The position numbers and the translations under genes were made by a program. Shown here in pieces: positions 11,176 to 23,657 of a stretch of DNA of 64,000 nucleotides. The notes below the pieces were generated by a model. The model made no database searches. It saw nothing but the letters and a program-made list of their open reading frames with translations, and was not told where the DNA came from. The stretch is from Cryptomeria japonica. Taxonomy: Eukaryota > Streptophyta > Pinopsida > Cupressales > Cupressaceae. The stretch covers positions 399,234,939-399,298,938 of the forward strand of contig NC_081406.1 of the NCBI RefSeq assembly GCF_030272615.1. Direction: 5' to 3'. Numbering within the stretch: position 1 is the stretch's first letter; each line of letters begins with the position of its first letter.

Positions 11176-13568
11176 TGTTGGCATAGTGTTTTGATTGATG
11201 TCAATATGTTCAATTGAAGAATAACTGAGTTGTAAAAGAGAAGAAATGATATGCAAGAAGGGATGAGTTCCAGAAGTGTTAGGTTCAATTTTCTTTCATG
11301 TCGGTTTAGATGAGGCATTAACGCATGGTAGCTTCTTCATGTGAACTGGGAGCCTTTTTCATATCTACTACACAGTGAGTCATGCCTGGGTATTTTAGTG
11401 AGAGTCACTTCATGTCTCCTCGACATCCTTTGCATGTTGTTGTGACTTCACATTTTGGCCTGGCCTCTTTTGGTCCTTGCAGACTCCAAGAGTTATATTG
11501 CATCCTTATTTTAGTAAGACATTGATGGGTCTTTTCGATATGGTTTCTAGTTCATTGTGACTTCCTCTTTCGGTAAGAATCCTAATGGGCTGAGAAGATA
11601 TCCAGTATCATACCGATATCCCCTAGTTTTGATGTGACTTCATATAGGCCCTATCGACATGGCTTCTTGTTCAGTGTGACCATGCAGTTTGGTAAGACCT
11701 AGTTCGGTTTGTGTAGAAACCCTACAACAATGATGATATTCCTATCCCCTGCAACATGCCGATTTTCCTATTTTGGGGATACATTGGATGTGTCTCATCA
11801 ACATTTCCCTTTGTTGATGAGACTTTTCCTTTCAGCAAGACTCTTTTTGCCTCTTATCGGACCCTTGGTGTTGTGGTGATAAAAATATTTTAGTTGTGAC
11901 CTTGAGATGTCTTGCCGACTTTATTTATCTTTCAGCATGACTTTTCTCTTTAACAAGATCATTTTTTTTCTCATGTTGCCCCTTGGTGGTGTAGTGATAG
12001 GTTCCTTTTCATTGTTACTTGGGTTGTGTCTCACCAACAAAGTTTCTTTTTGTTGTGATCTTTCTTTTTAGCATGACATAAATTGCTTCTTGTCGACCCT
12101 TTTGTGCTATACCGACATGATCTTTTCATTGTGACCTTGAAAGAGTCTTGGCAATAATGTTTTTGTTTTGGTGTGACATAGTATTTCGATAAAACCAAAA
12201 TTAATTCTTGTTGGTCAGTTGAATCTATAGCGATATGAGTTCTACTTCGTAATGACTGAGGAGTCTTGGCAAAATGTCTCTAATAGCAGGAAAAGACCAA
12301 AAATGACATGTTTTTCTCCTAACCAATGCTTGTCGATATGTGAGTGGTCCATGTGGGTAGTTGAGCAAGGTTGACCAAATGACATAGATGGAGATACTAA
12401 GGATGTGGAGCATGCAAAACAAATCAATGTCCGTTTGGATGAAAGGAGATTTTTCTTGCATAGGTAGGTTACATAAACACACTGAATATTGTAATTTGAA
12501 GTCTAATCTGATTTGATCATAGGTAGAAATGAGAGGTAGTTGCATTTATTGAAATACAACTTACAGTCTATTTAGTAGGTCGAGATATTTAGAAGATCTC
12601 CAGTCAATCGGATATCATAGCCATAAGAATATCAGACATTCTCTAACTGACATGACATCAAGACACAGAATAGGTGAAGATTACTAATTATAGTAATCTG
12701 ATCTCAGAGGTCAATCCAAAGATGGAAGATGATGCATTTAATGATGGCCACCAATATGTCGATTGTAGTAGATTTCTTGGAAGCTCGAGAAGACTTCTTT
12801 TTGAATTCTTTTTGGAGGAAAATCCTGTGTAAATAGATGGCCAAAAGAGGGGAAGTTCGATGTGATCTGTGGTAGGTGGAATGAGTGTGTAGTAGAAGAG
12901 AAAATAAAATAAGTTGAAGAGTGAATGGTGAAGAGTTAGTGCAGACAAGGAAACGTACAGAGAACAGAGCAGTAAAGTGAGAAAAACACAATGACAATTC
13001 AAATTGAGTAAAAGCAAGAGAGTGAACAGAGGACAAAGATATAAGAATAGATTTAGAAGATAACAAAGGTTTGATCAAAGTTGAGAATAGAGAGTAGAGG
13101 AAATATTCTTGAGCAGATAGAGCTGATCTTTTACAAAATTAGAAATCACAGTGGGTTACAAAAATTATTTGTAGCAACGTGTCAAATTGCATTGAAATTA
13201 ATCATCAATTCAATGTATGTCATCTAAGTGGGTGCTCAGATTAGGGATAGGTTCTCCTTTGAGTTGGTGCTCATAAAATTAGGGATTGGTTCTCCTTTGG
13301 GTTGGTGCCCATAAACATTGTAATAAAAATATTTTTCACTGTGAGGTTGGATTAGAGTAGTAGACTCTAGAAACATTTATCACTGAGGTTTTTCCCCATT
13401 ATGGGTTTTCCTTGTATACAATGTGTTTTGAGTTTGTGTTGTGCATGTGTGTTTGATGATTCAAGTTGATTCTCTTGGTCTCTAATTTTATTATTTTCAT
13501 AAGTTCAATTAAAAAATTTAAAGATACACTGATTCACCCCCTCTCAGTGGTCCATTTGTGTTCCTTCA
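11176..13568 (+). repeat. 5' LTR of element G
   Basis: It starts TGTTGGCATAG and ends TTCCTTCA just before the primer site, about 2.4 kb. Near the 3' end it carries GAGGTTTTTCCCCATTATGG (about 13384) and GATTCACCCCCTCTCAG (about 13530), motifs shared with the other Copia LTRs of this window. Short open stretches at 12225-12545 and 12688-13078 are not considered genes. Confidence 0.75.
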
Positions 13569-13570
13569 AT

Positions 13571-13582
13571 TGGTATCAGAGC
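13571..13582 (+). other. Primer-binding site of element G, initiator-Met tRNA
   Basis: TGGTATCAGAGC lies two bases after the LTR end and is a perfect match to the initiator-Met primer site. Confidence 0.9.
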
Positions 13583-13642
13583 CTTAGGTTCCCTATTAGA
13601 TAAGCTTTCTCTAGCTTGGGTAGATTCTGGTTTGTGAACACA

Positions 13643-16424
13643 ATGGCTAGGAATGAATCGTCCAATTCTAAAGCACCAATTTTTGATGGTACAAACTATG
13701 CCTTTTGGTGTAGAAGAATGGAAACCTACTTGTCCTCTTTAGGATTTGATGTCTAGCTGTCAGTTAAAAATGTCTATATTGTTCCTCAAGTTCCTCTTAT
13801 TGATCCTGATGCTAAAAAGGAATATGAATATGTCACCCCTATATTTTTGCTCGTGCCTAAAGCCACATAATCAGCTAAAAACCAGCTATTGCTAATGTTT
13901 TAATATTGAAAGTGTTGGTCACCTTTGTTCAAACTTTCAAGGACCCTCATGGACATCCCCTACTTGCTAGTCACAAAAAAATCATTATTTTTCAAATTAT
14001 GTGAAAGATGACACAAAATACTTTTGTAGAGATAATTTTAACCTCATTTTCTCCAAAATGACCAGTTTTAATGGCCAAACTTCATGTCGGCTGGGAGATT
14101 TTAATGCTTTTATTTTTGGGTTACCCATATGCCCAAACAATTAAATCTAAAGTCTTATATGTCCTATGCAAAAAATGATTTTTGGGTTATTCTCTACTTG
14201 GCCTACTAATTCTACAGTTAAAATTTCACAAGAACTGAAGCCCTCAGTAAAAAGTTATGAAAGTTTTTCTATGGAAGCCAAAAGGAATAATGTCATGCCT
14301 TAGGTTTAACATTGAACCTTTGAACCAATTTCAAAAGTTCAAAGTTCGGGTTCAATTTTAAAGTTCGAGTTCAACTGGAGCGGTTATATCACAGATTTAG
14401 TTTTATGAGTGTAAGATCTTTGTAATTTTTGGTCATTGAACTTGAACTTTGAACCTTCTTTGGTTCAAGGTTCAAGGTTCAAGGTTTGAAGGTTCAACGT
14501 GCAGCTAAATATGAAGACAAAGAGATCAATGAAGCATACTGTGGGCATAGTCTATGTCTTTGAACCTTCTGATTGAACCCCATAGGTTCAAGGTTCAAAG
14601 TTTGGGTTCAAGTTCAAAGTTCAATGAGTTCGCAGGCTCAATTTCAGTGGTTCAAATTCATAGCTCAGAGATTCATCAGATTAAACAGATGCAAGTTTAG
14701 AGTGTGTGAGTTCAAAGTTCAACGAGTTTAATAATCCAATAACATTGGAATGAGTTGTAGTATAAAATGTTGATTTACCAAACAAGCTGATAATGGTGAT
14801 TTGTCTAAGGCTTGATATATTTAGGAGGTGCTCCTAGAGCTGATTAATGTCATTTTTAATGGCAACTCAAAGTGGTGATCCATGTGTAAGTTTTGGCATG
14901 TATATTGTTTGTAATTTTTTAATGCAACCTATAACCACGAATTTCATGAGACAAAAAAATTAGTCTCTGTGCGGAGGGCATAACTCTCAATTCAACCATT
15001 GGATCATGTTGAATCGTTTATATGTTTTATAAAACCAAGTTTTCTAAATCCTCACTGGAGCGATTGGCAAAATATTATCGTGTTAAAAAATTATTGATCT
15101 CTGAGTACGGGTCTATAAAAAATTGTGAGAAAAAGATAATTATGAGAAGCTCGCAATGGGGACTCTTTTGAAATGGAGATCCAGATAATAATTTCTCCTG
15201 GAGATATAAAAAATATGTCCACCTGTCAACACATAATTAGATATGTTTAATTTAAAAATTCTACAAATATTTCTTAGAAAGGAATGGAGGATAAAAGATT
15301 TTAAGCTAAAAAAAAGAAGAGTTGGGAAGAAGATAAAAGATAAAAGAAAAGATTAATTAATAATCTTTTCAAGAATCAGTTATTGATAACTGAAAGTCAC
15401 TTTAAAAAAAGAGAGAGGCTATATATATGTAATGAAAGAAAAGAGCAAGACTTTTTTTTCTATCTTTATGCTGTAAAAAAAGATGGGGCAACATCGTTTT
15501 CTGGATTGCACAGTTTTATTTTTTAGAAGTGTTGAGTCTGTGAGCTCACATTTTGGCATTGATGGAATGAAGAAGATTTTGTTGATCTATGCATTTTTCA
15601 ATATTTTTTTTTTATTACAATGAGCTTTGTTTCTCTTGTAATTACCTTTCATCACCTTTTCTGTTACATCAAACTATGTATATGCATTTGATTCTGAAAC
15701 TTTGATTTCAAAAATAATTTGTATTTGGAAAGAAATTTGTTGTTAGCTTTTTGTCTGGGTTTTTTGATCCCCCTTGTCCTTTGAGGCATGAGAGAGACTC
15801 GATCAGAGTGAAAGGAATTTTGATTCTATTGGAAAGGGTATTTTTTTGGGTGTGGGTAATTAAATTGTGTTTTACTTATCTTTATTCACTTCATTATAAA
15901 TATGCTATTCGCATCTGTGTCATGGCTATGAGCAGATGTTAGTTGCCTTTATTGCTTTCTGGTTAAAAACATATTCAAAAATATACATTTTTTATCCAAC
16001 AAAGGGATTTGTACCTTCATATCAAAATTCAGAGAGTACTTGCACTCACCATTGCAAGTGACTCAACTATTGGTTCTTATTTTTGTCTTTCAATTTGGGC
16101 ATTTGGGAGTCATTTTTGAAAGATATTTAAGAAGGACAAATCTATTAACCAACATAATACAATGCTAAATCCAAGCATGTTATCCTTAGTGGATTAACTG
16201 ATATAGAATATTTCAAAGTTATGCACTACACATCTACTAAACAAACATGGGACAAGCTGCAAAGAATCTACAAAGGAAACATAAAGGTAAAGGAGGCTAA
16301 ACTGCAAAATCTTAGAAGACAGTTTGGAGGACTAAAAAAGAAGGAAGAAGAGAATATTGTTGATTATCTTAAAAGAGTGGATGAGACATTTAATACTATT
16401 GGCCATTTGGTGTAATTGATTATG
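13643..16424 (+). pseudogene. gag of element G, split by an insertion
   Basis: It starts at the ATG at 13643 (MARNESSNSKAPIFDGTNY), about 60 nt after the primer site. The first exon-like block is 13643-13830. The second begins at 16160 and continues with KHVILSGL, TWDKLQRIYKGN and ENIVDYLKRVDETFNTI, a UBN2/DUF4219-type Copia Gag. Leaving out 13831-16159 keeps the codon phase exactly. There is a TAG at 13754 (probably from TGG) and a TAA after HLV near 16414. Homology ends at 16424, where LTR H starts. Confidence 0.8.
13831..16154 (+). mobile_element. LTR-like insertion in gag of G, probable solo LTR
   Basis: It is 2,324 bp, begins TGTCACCCC and ends ACCAACA, with the 5-bp flanks GAATA (13826-13830) and TAATA (16155-16159), which differ at one base. 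Removing the insert and one flank keeps the gag frame, which supports the boundaries. No coding domain is seen inside. A GGTTCAA/TTGAACC-rich patch occupies 14300-14740. A solo LTR is the simplest reading; another non-autonomous element is possible. Confidence 0.65.
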
Positions 16425-16438
16425 TGTTGCATTGATGC
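16425..16438 (+). repeat. Left end of LTR fragment H
   Basis: TGTTGCATTGATGC follows gag of G abruptly. It continues at 45192 after the 28.7 kb element A insertion. TGTTGCATT is also the start of the LTR of element D, suggesting a related Copia LTR. The last five bases (16434-16438) are the target duplication of A. Confidence 0.4.
16434..16438. other. Target-site duplication of element A, left copy (GATGC)
   Basis: GATGC directly precedes the first A LTR; the same five bases directly follow the last A LTR at 45187-45191. Confidence 0.75.
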
Positions 16439-17351
16439 TATTGGGACCTGAGAACACTAAGAGCCCGGGGGGGGTGAATCAATGTTCTGTCGGAATCAAC
16501 AATATTTAACTTTCTAAACCATGCATGTATGTACCAATAAACAAATAAGCATATACCAAGAACCCAATAAACCATCCACATAAATGAACACCACAACGCA
16601 CAGAATTTATATGTGGAAAGCCTCAATGAGGAAAAAACACAGTGGGATTTGTGACCCACAATATCAGTTCACTAGCCATATGAAAAGATATTACATAAAC
16701 AGGGGCCTGCACTTGCAGGAAGGCATACTGCCTAAAGCATACTGCTCATCACTAAAGAGCCTCACTAACTAAAAGCTTTCTGATAAAGTAAATTACTAAA
16801 AATGATCTCAAGAATACATCTAGTATGCCAAATAGAGTTCCGGTTCACAATCTTGAACTATTACTGATATTATTTCTCCTCCAAGAGTGCTTTCCTAGCT
16901 ATCTATAGATCATTGCATGTTACAATGTTCACATACAAAAATGATCTCCATACATATATTTTGCATCTCATAGTTCTGCTATATGTCTATCTCCATACCA
17001 TCTCTTCATATCTATTAAATTGACCTAGCAGACTGACTTATATACCTATTACATATGATATGTCTTATGTCATCTTATAATTCATTTAAAAAGAATATTC
17101 AATGTCGAACTCGACAATAATTACAAAATTATTTACTAAAATAAATATTTCTTAATGTTGGCTTCCTTGAAGTACTAATGTTGATGTCGGTGTCAGTGTC
17201 CGTCTAGCCCTGAATGCTTCCAATGTCGGTATCTCCTAGTATATGCCTCCTCGTGTCAGTTTGTAACTTCCATCAAGCCTTGTTCCCTTCTATCTGATCT
17301 TGTTGCCATCAATGACAAAAAAATGAATCTAATGAGTGTCAATTGCCAACA
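16439..17351 (-). repeat. LTR1 (3'-most LTR) of element A
   Basis: It runs on the plus strand from TATTGGGACC (the expected TG is mutated to TA) to ATTGCCAACA, 913 bp, and is followed by the polypurine tract complement. It is homologous to LTR2 and LTR3 throughout. Confidence 0.85.
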
Positions 17352-17366
17352 ATCTCCCCCTTTGGC
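17352..17366 (-). other. Polypurine tract of element A, copy 1
   Basis: ATCTCCCCCTTTGGC on the plus strand, that is GCCAAAGGGGGAGAT on the element's own strand, abuts LTR1. The same sequence abuts the LTRs of B, E and F. Confidence 0.85.
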
Positions 17367-17807
17367 ATTGATGGAAACACTCATGTGAAAAATGGATTCC
17401 TTGCTAGTGTGCTCCCTTTGAGAACCACACTTCAACTGATAACATATTCCCTGATATTTTTTACATATGTACATACTCCCCCTTTGAAATTAATGCCAAT
17501 GACTGGTGAAGGAATAAAAAATGAAAGAATACAATTAGAGTCATTTGAGCTTAGTCATCTTCAAAAATTTTGGGTATACCTTTTGCAACAACTAAAGATA
17601 TGTGTCTCAGCCTAATTTGAAAGTGTCTGATACCGATGCAAGTCCACTAAGTAAGTGGGAAAGTGATTCCTTCTCCTGGATATCTATTGGTGTGGTCTTG
17701 GCTAGCACATCTATGCATTCTCTCTTGTGAATACCCAAAGAGTCAAGTCTTGGACTCACCAGTCCTCTTAAATTTCTTCCTCTCCTTAGTATTTTATCTT
17801 TTGTTTC
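17367..17807 (-). other. 3' untranslated region of element A, copy 1
   Basis: This is non-coding sequence between the ORF2 end and the polypurine tract. It contains a second purine-rich block (CTCCCCCTTTG at 17477, plus strand) that resembles an internal polypurine tract. The same region is repeated at 23194-23657. Confidence 0.6.
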
Positions 17808-20696
17808 TCAAAAGAAAAAATATTGGTTCTCCAAGGACAAAATTTGTCCATCAACAGATGTAGTTAGTGTAGTTAACCCATCAAAAGAATTAGCAATAGT
17901 AGCCATTTTGTCATATAATTCTTTCAATATGTCATTTATATTGATTGTTAGACTTCCTATATTACAACATACTCGGTAAATGTTGGTAAATTGTGTCAAA
18001 CAAACCTCAATAGAGATAAGTTTTTCCTCTATATTCTTCTTCCTAGTTCCTATAAGTTGATCAAAAGCCTCTCTTTTTGCAGCAGAGAAATTATCCAAAG
18101 CCTATCGGTCTACAATCTATCTCAAGGATTGATAGTTATTTGATATGTGTTTTGTTAAAGCTTTGAGCTTACTGGAAGGGCTTGCTCCATCCTCTATCTG
18201 ACAGTCAGGCATTATTCTATGTAATACAGAGACCGATTTATGAATTAACCCTTTGTCTACAGTTCATTCCTTTAATAATTTATGAGTGGCCATCATCATT
18301 AGTTCTGTTGGACTTAACTCATAAACTAATTTCTTCTCGACATGAGAAGTGTCAATTGCCAAGACTTGTCAGAGAATCTATTTTGCCTATCGGTATGGAC
18401 TCAGTTGATTTAACCTTGTCCATCTCAACCTCTTTTGCATCGGTGGCTTTGCCACTTGGTGCAGTGTTGGTTATTGTCGATGGAGTATTATCCATAGTGT
18501 TTCCAGTGTCCTATACACTCTCTTTCTCAAAATTGATTTGTGTCGGTATAAATTGTACACTTTCTATGATTTCTGATTGTGGATGTGTTCCTTTAGTTGT
18601 AGTCGGTTGTGATTGTGTCAAAATTGGAGTAGAACTACCTATAATACCCTTTCCTTTTGATTTGTCGAGAATTGTAGGGGATGTTGCTTTTGCATATTCT
18701 TCCTGAGATGTGAGAAAGTCTAGGTTTTTCTAAGACAATTTTGTCCACCCCTTACTTGTCTCATTTACCACCTCATTCACTCCACCCATCATAAGACTTA
18801 TCTACCAATTTTTACTACTAAAAATTGTCCTATTAGCAGTGTCTATACATCTCTTCATCTCTTCATTATTTACAGTGCCACATTATTCCAAAAGTGCAAC
18901 TTCCTTGATTTCCTTATCCCTCTTGATAGCATCAAGTCTCTTAGCTTCAAGTTTATTGTATAGAAATAAAGGTATGTCTTTAAAATTTCAACTAATGCCT
19001 TCTTATAGATATCTATATACAATAAATAGCTTCATCTAACTCATTTTGCTCATTCTTCAAAAACTTCATAATATTTTGATAAATTCTTTAATATCCCATC
19101 TTTTGTCACTTCATCAATAATTTCAGCACAGTCCATTGTTGTCTTACCAGATCCGGTATCATCACCCTTCTGCTTTTTGCTTGTTGGTTCCGGTGTGACT
19201 GGTTTTCTCTTTTTCATGGGATTTCTTACCCGTGGTGGAGGTGCAGTAGGCTAAGTTGCCTTTCTCACAAGTCTCCTCCTTGGTTCTACCTTTTGCTGCT
19301 CTATCGGTGGTTTTACCACATCCTTCCTTTTCACCCTTCTAAAATCCAGAGGCTCATTATCCTTAGGGTCAGAGTTAGAAGTGATTGGGGAAATGTGAAC
19401 TTGTGGCTTCTTCACTTCTTTAGTAGCAACCTCTACCGGTTTGAGTGCCTATTTAGATTTGGAACCTAGATGAGTATCTATCTTGTGAGTCTTATCAATT
19501 TTCTTCTCTCTCCTTTTTCTATTGAAACCTGCTTTCACTTCAAGAGCCTTTTCTCACACAGTACCAAAGTGCTATGTCTTATCATCTAATGGGGCATCTA
19601 ACAACATCTTTGCATAAGGCTCAAAAATACTATCATCTACCTCATATCCAAGCTCAGTGATCCAGATTTGTCTGGGTTCAACTGCTTCCATGAGTGTTTC
19701 ATCAGTTTTCACCATAAAACATATGTCAGTGGAGTACTTCTCCACAATGCTCTTAGAGATTCTTTCCCTTTGCCTCATGTTCTCCTGAAATATCTTGAAC
19801 TAATCCCAGAGTTTCTCATCCCTACCGGTACCAAGACCAATGATAGCCATTTTGATTTGCATACCTACCGGTATGTCATGAGCCCATTACTTCTTTCCTA
19901 AACTGGGTAGCTCATTCAGGAAATAAAGCATCAAACAAAAAATTAAGTTTTCATATTTGAATGTGCCTTTCTTGGTTCCTTTGATCTTAGTAAGGTTTAA
20001 CATTAACTCGCTCCTCATCCATTCACACAAGTCATATTTCACATTATTTCTTAACATTTGATATGCGGCATGAATGCATGAACTTGCGATAGACTTCAAT
20101 TGGTTTGATTGAGTTACCTTATATCCTATGATCATGCTTGCAAATTTTATGTCTGAGTCAGTTATTGTGCTTATCCTCGTTGATCTGTTATCCAGTGTGG
20201 AACCAGTGAGTTTTTGAACCTCTGTGTTGGAAATTTTCTTACCAGGTTCTTGTCCAACCCTAGGTAAGTCAGTGAAAACTTGAATAGCCTCCTTTGTGAT
20301 CATGTAGGGTATGTCTAACCAAATGAATTCATTACGAACCCTGCTTAGGATGTATCTGATAGCTTCATCCTTGAATTTTGATAAATATAGTATACCGGCT
20401 AACCCTAGATCCTCAATTGCCTTAAATTCTGATTTGATCTTTTCAATGTCTCATAATATCACTGATTGATACATTCTTTTTATGTCTTTGGTTCCCAGAT
20501 CCTCAAGAATGCAATCGATGTATGCCCTCACATCTTCAACATACATTACTCCTTCAAAAACCCTAGAAAATGCTCCTACAGAGTCTTCCTTCTTTGCAAT
20601 TTTGGGAACCTCCTTAAAGCCTGGCCTTAACCTATCCTTAATTTCGACGATAGTCAGATTTGGAATAAAAGTAGGAGTGGAAGATCCTGATGCCAT
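17808..20696 (-). pseudogene. ORF2 of element A, copy 1 (unknown protein, about 962 residues)
   Basis: It starts at the ATG at 20696 (MASGSSTPTFIPNLTIVEI). All recognisable blocks down to 17808 are in one frame. N-terminal block (residues about 1-330): VYVEDVRAYI-like, KDEAIRYILSRV, ITKEAIQVFTDLPRVGQ, KYDLCEWMRSEL and KIKGTKKGTF. A middle region is rich in Lys/Arg and Pro with clusters such as NRKRREKK and PMKKRKPV that look like nuclear-localisation signals. The C-terminal block is helical (AKREAFDQLIG, LISIEVCLTQF). In-frame stops include 20451, 19887, 19572 and 19449. I do not recognise the family; no RT, integrase, protease or RNase H motif is present. A second Gag-like or capsid-associated protein is one guess. 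B carries a homologue. Confidence 0.7.
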
Positions 20697-21059
20697 GTCG
20701 GAAAATACCTGAAAGTGAATGTCAGTGAATGATTTGAGTGCTTCAGATAACTTGCTCGAAATCCTTTCTCAATTCCTTGCTCGATCTTATTTCACCTTTA
20801 CTTCCCTCTGATTGCTTGAATTCTCGGTGAGTGAAAATGAATTCACTTAGCTTATTTTATCAGCAAATAAAACCTTGATTTTCTACCATTCATGTTTCAC
20901 CAACAACACTACGGATGTCGGTTTTGCAGTTAAGTGTCAAGGTAATCTTCATCGATGATAAACACAGTTCTCCATATTTCTTTCCAGATCTCCTTAGATC
21001 TCTTCTGGGGTAATATGCAAAATTTAGCAGTGACTTTTCCAACCCCTAAGATTTTTGGC
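20697..21059 (-). other. Spacer between gag and ORF2, element A copy 1
   Basis: A 363-nt non-coding spacer separates the gag stop from the ORF2 start. It is conserved in position in copy 2 and in element B, so the two-frame layout is a family trait. How ORF2 was expressed (splicing, internal initiation or a second transcript) cannot be told from the sequence. Confidence 0.6.
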
Positions 21060-22199
21060 TTAGTTAACAGTGGAATTTCCTGTCGGTGGAGGAATACTCT
21101 CTTCTACCGATGGATTTGCTGATATAGATCCATCTCCACTTTGTTCTTCAAATTTTCTAGTCCATCTCTTGGTATGAACTTGTTGTATTTCATCTACTTT
21201 CTACTTTCCTTTCTCATTATCTTTATCATTATTAGCTGGTTGAGTCTTGCTTCTGCAATACTTAGCAATATGACCTATTTTGTTGCATGCATAACATGTA
21301 ACATTATTCTTCTGAATTGCTTTGATATATCTAGTATTATTATTATTTCTTGACCTACAATGATTAGCAAAATGTCCAAACTTTCCACATGCATGACATT
21401 TAACATTCATTCTACTGTCTTCTGATTTATGACCATATTTCTTGCAGTTTGTGCATTGTCCGGGAACAAAATTATAGTTTTGATTTGCCTTATTTCTACA
21501 TTGTTTAGCCATATGCCCAAATTTATTGCAAACAAAGCATCTACCATTGAATTTATAAGCATTAGATTTCCTTACTAGTTTCCTCTATTCTGATGAGTTC
21601 TGCATACTGGTTATCTGATATTCATTAGCAGTACCGAAACTTTCACCTTGTACAAATCCAAGTCCTCTAGAATCATCAATCTATCTTTGTCTTTTTAGTA
21701 AGTCATCCAATTGTGTAGCACTGATCCTAAAATTTTCTTTATATTCTCTTGCAATATTTAGATAATCTCTCAAAGTAGTTATTTTCCTTTCAAGATCTTG
21801 TTCATTGTTTCAGGAGTGTGCCTAATCAGTTCTCAATAGATTATTCTCATGAGTCAATCTTCCACATTCATCAATTTTGTTCTTTAGAGATAAAACAAGA
21901 CTATTTTCCTCCTTCTTTCTGTCATCAATATCTTATGATAACCTCATGGTCAGATCTTGCATTTCATTCTTCATGAGCATATTTTCTTGACTTAGTTTCT
22001 AAAATTGTTCCTTAAGAGCATTCCTCTCCTCATCATCGGGTTTTTGCAAAAGTTCTTTTCTTTTGGCTTGAGCAGATGACATTTCTTGTAGGATAAGAAT
22101 GAATTCATTTGTAGAGTTCAATTCTTCTTGCAATTTCAAGTTCTTCATCCTTTCAACATCATAATCCATCTCAATTTGTTTCTCCATAGCCATATTCAA
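21060..22199 (-). pseudogene. Gag-like coiled-coil and zinc-knuckle protein, element A copy 1
   Basis: The frame opens near 22199 (NMAMEKQIEMDYDVERM), about 35 nt from the primer site, and ends at a TAA at 21060 (379 codons). The N-terminal half is a charged coiled coil (KNLKLQEELNS, AQAKRKELL and following). The C-terminal half has four knuckles in a row: CFVCNKFGHMAKQC, a second with its last Cys changed to Ser (CTNCKKYGHKSEDS), CHACGKFGHFANHC and CYACNKIGHIAKYC. C-x2-C-x4-H-x4-C knuckles are the nucleic-acid-binding motif of Gag nucleocapsid. In-frame stops occur in the coiled-coil part (for example at 21999). The protein tail is Pro/Ser-rich. Confidence 0.75.
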
Positions 22200-22232
22200 A
22201 TATTCTGGTTTTAGGATCCTTCAAGGTACCAA

Positions 22233-22244
22233 GCTCTGATACCA
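22233..22244 (-). other. Primer-binding site of element A at LTR2
   Basis: On the minus strand this reads TGGTATCAGAGC, next to LTR2, and matches initiator-Met tRNA. Confidence 0.9.
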
Positions 22245-22246
22245 AT

Positions 22247-23178
22247 TGTTGGGATCTAAGAACATTGAGAGGGGGGAGGAGGGGTTGAATCAGTGTTCTG
22301 TCAGAATCAACAATATTTAACTTTCTATACCATTCATGTATGTACCGGTAAACAAATAATCATATAACAAGAACCCAATAAACCATCCATATAAATCAAC
22401 ACCATAACATACAAAATTTATACATGGAAAACCTCAATGAGGAAGAACCATGGTGGGATTTGTGACCCACAATATCAGTTCACTGGCCATATGAAAAGAT
22501 ATTACATAAATAGGGGCCTACACTTGCAGGAAGGCATATTGCCTAGAGCATACTGCACAACACTAAAGAGCCTCACTAACTACAAGCTTTTTGCCAAAGT
22601 AAATTACTAAAAATGAACTTAGGAATGCATTTGGTATGCCAAATAGAGTTCTGGTTTTGGTTCTGCTCTATACCAGTTCACATTCTTGAACTATTACCAG
22701 TATTATTTCTCCTCCAAGAGTTCTTTCCTAGCTATCTATAGATCATTGCATGATACTATGTTCGCATACAAAAATAATCTCCATACATATATTTCGCATC
22801 TCACAGTTTTTCTATATGTCTATCTCCATAACATCTCTTCATATCTATTAAATTGACCTAGTAGTCTGACTTATATACCTATTACATATGATATGCCTTA
22901 TGTTAGCTTATAATGCATTTACAAAGAATATTCAATGTTGGCCTCAAAAAAAATTACAAAATGATTTACTAAAATAAATCTTTCTTAATGTTGGCTTCCT
23001 TGAAGTACTGATGTCGGTGTCAGTGCCAGTGTAGCCTTGAATGCTTCAAATTTTGGTATCTCCTAGTATATTCTTCCTAGTGCCAATTTGTAACTTCCAT
23101 CAACTCTTGTTGCCTTCTATCTGAACTTTTTGCCATTGATGACAACAATATGAATCCAATAAGTGTCAATTGCCAACA
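22247..23178 (-). repeat. LTR2 (shared central LTR) of element A
   Basis: It runs on the plus strand from TGTTGGGATC to ATTGCCAACA, 932 bp. It is followed at 23179 by a polypurine tract and A-type internal sequence instead of genomic flank, so it serves as 5' LTR of copy 1 and 3' LTR of copy 2. A run interrupted as GAGAGGGGGGAGGAGGGG starts near 22267. Confidence 0.9.
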
Positions 23179-23657
23179 ATCTCCCCCTTTGGCATTGATG
23201 GAAACACTCATGTGAAAAATGGATTCCCTGTTGGTGTGCTCCCCCTAAGCAACACACTTCAATTGATAACATATTCCCTGATTTTGCACATATGTACATA
23301 CTCCCCCTTTGACATTAATGCCAAAGACCGGTAAAGGAATAAAAAATGAAAGAATACAGTTAGAGTCATTCGAGCTTAGTCATCTTCAGAATTTCTATGT
23401 ATGCCTTTTGCAACAACTAAAGATATGTGTCCCAGCCTGATTTGAAAGTGTCTGATACTGATGCAAGTCCACTAAGTAAGTGGGCAAGTTATTCCTTCTC
23501 CTGGATATCTATCGATGTGGGCTTCGCTAGCATGTCCATGCATTCTCTCTTGTGAACACCCAAAGAGTCAAGTCTTAGACTCACTAGTCCTCTTAAATTT
23601 CTTGCTCTCCCCAGTATTTTATCCTTTTCTTTCTCAATAGAAAAACTAGGTTCTGCA
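23179..23657 (-). other. Polypurine tract and 3' untranslated region of element A, copy 2
   Basis: It is collinear with 17352-17830 of copy 1, including the tract at 23179-23193. It ends where the B LTR begins (23658). The flank before B is CTGCA. Confidence 0.8.

Larger units (their letters stand above)
11176..16424 (+). mobile_element. Copia element G, 5' end only
   Basis: This is a plus-strand element comprising a long 5' LTR (11176-13568), an initiator-Met primer site and the start of gag. Gag is interrupted by an LTR-like insertion (13831-16154) and then cut at 16425 by LTR fragment H. Protease and pol are not in the window. It lies in a minus-strand gypsy remnant. Confidence 0.8.

Noticed and set aside
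12225-13078. Several minus-strand ORFs of 100-124 codons
   Set aside because: Inside the LTR of element G and without any recognisable domain.
18182-18706. Plus-strand open stretch of 174 codons
   Set aside because: Antisense to ORF2 of element A copy 1 and not conserved in copy 2.
22233-22244. tRNA-like match
   Set aside because: Only the 12 bases complementary to a tRNA 3' end are present; it is a primer-binding site, not a tRNA gene. The same holds for the other such sites.
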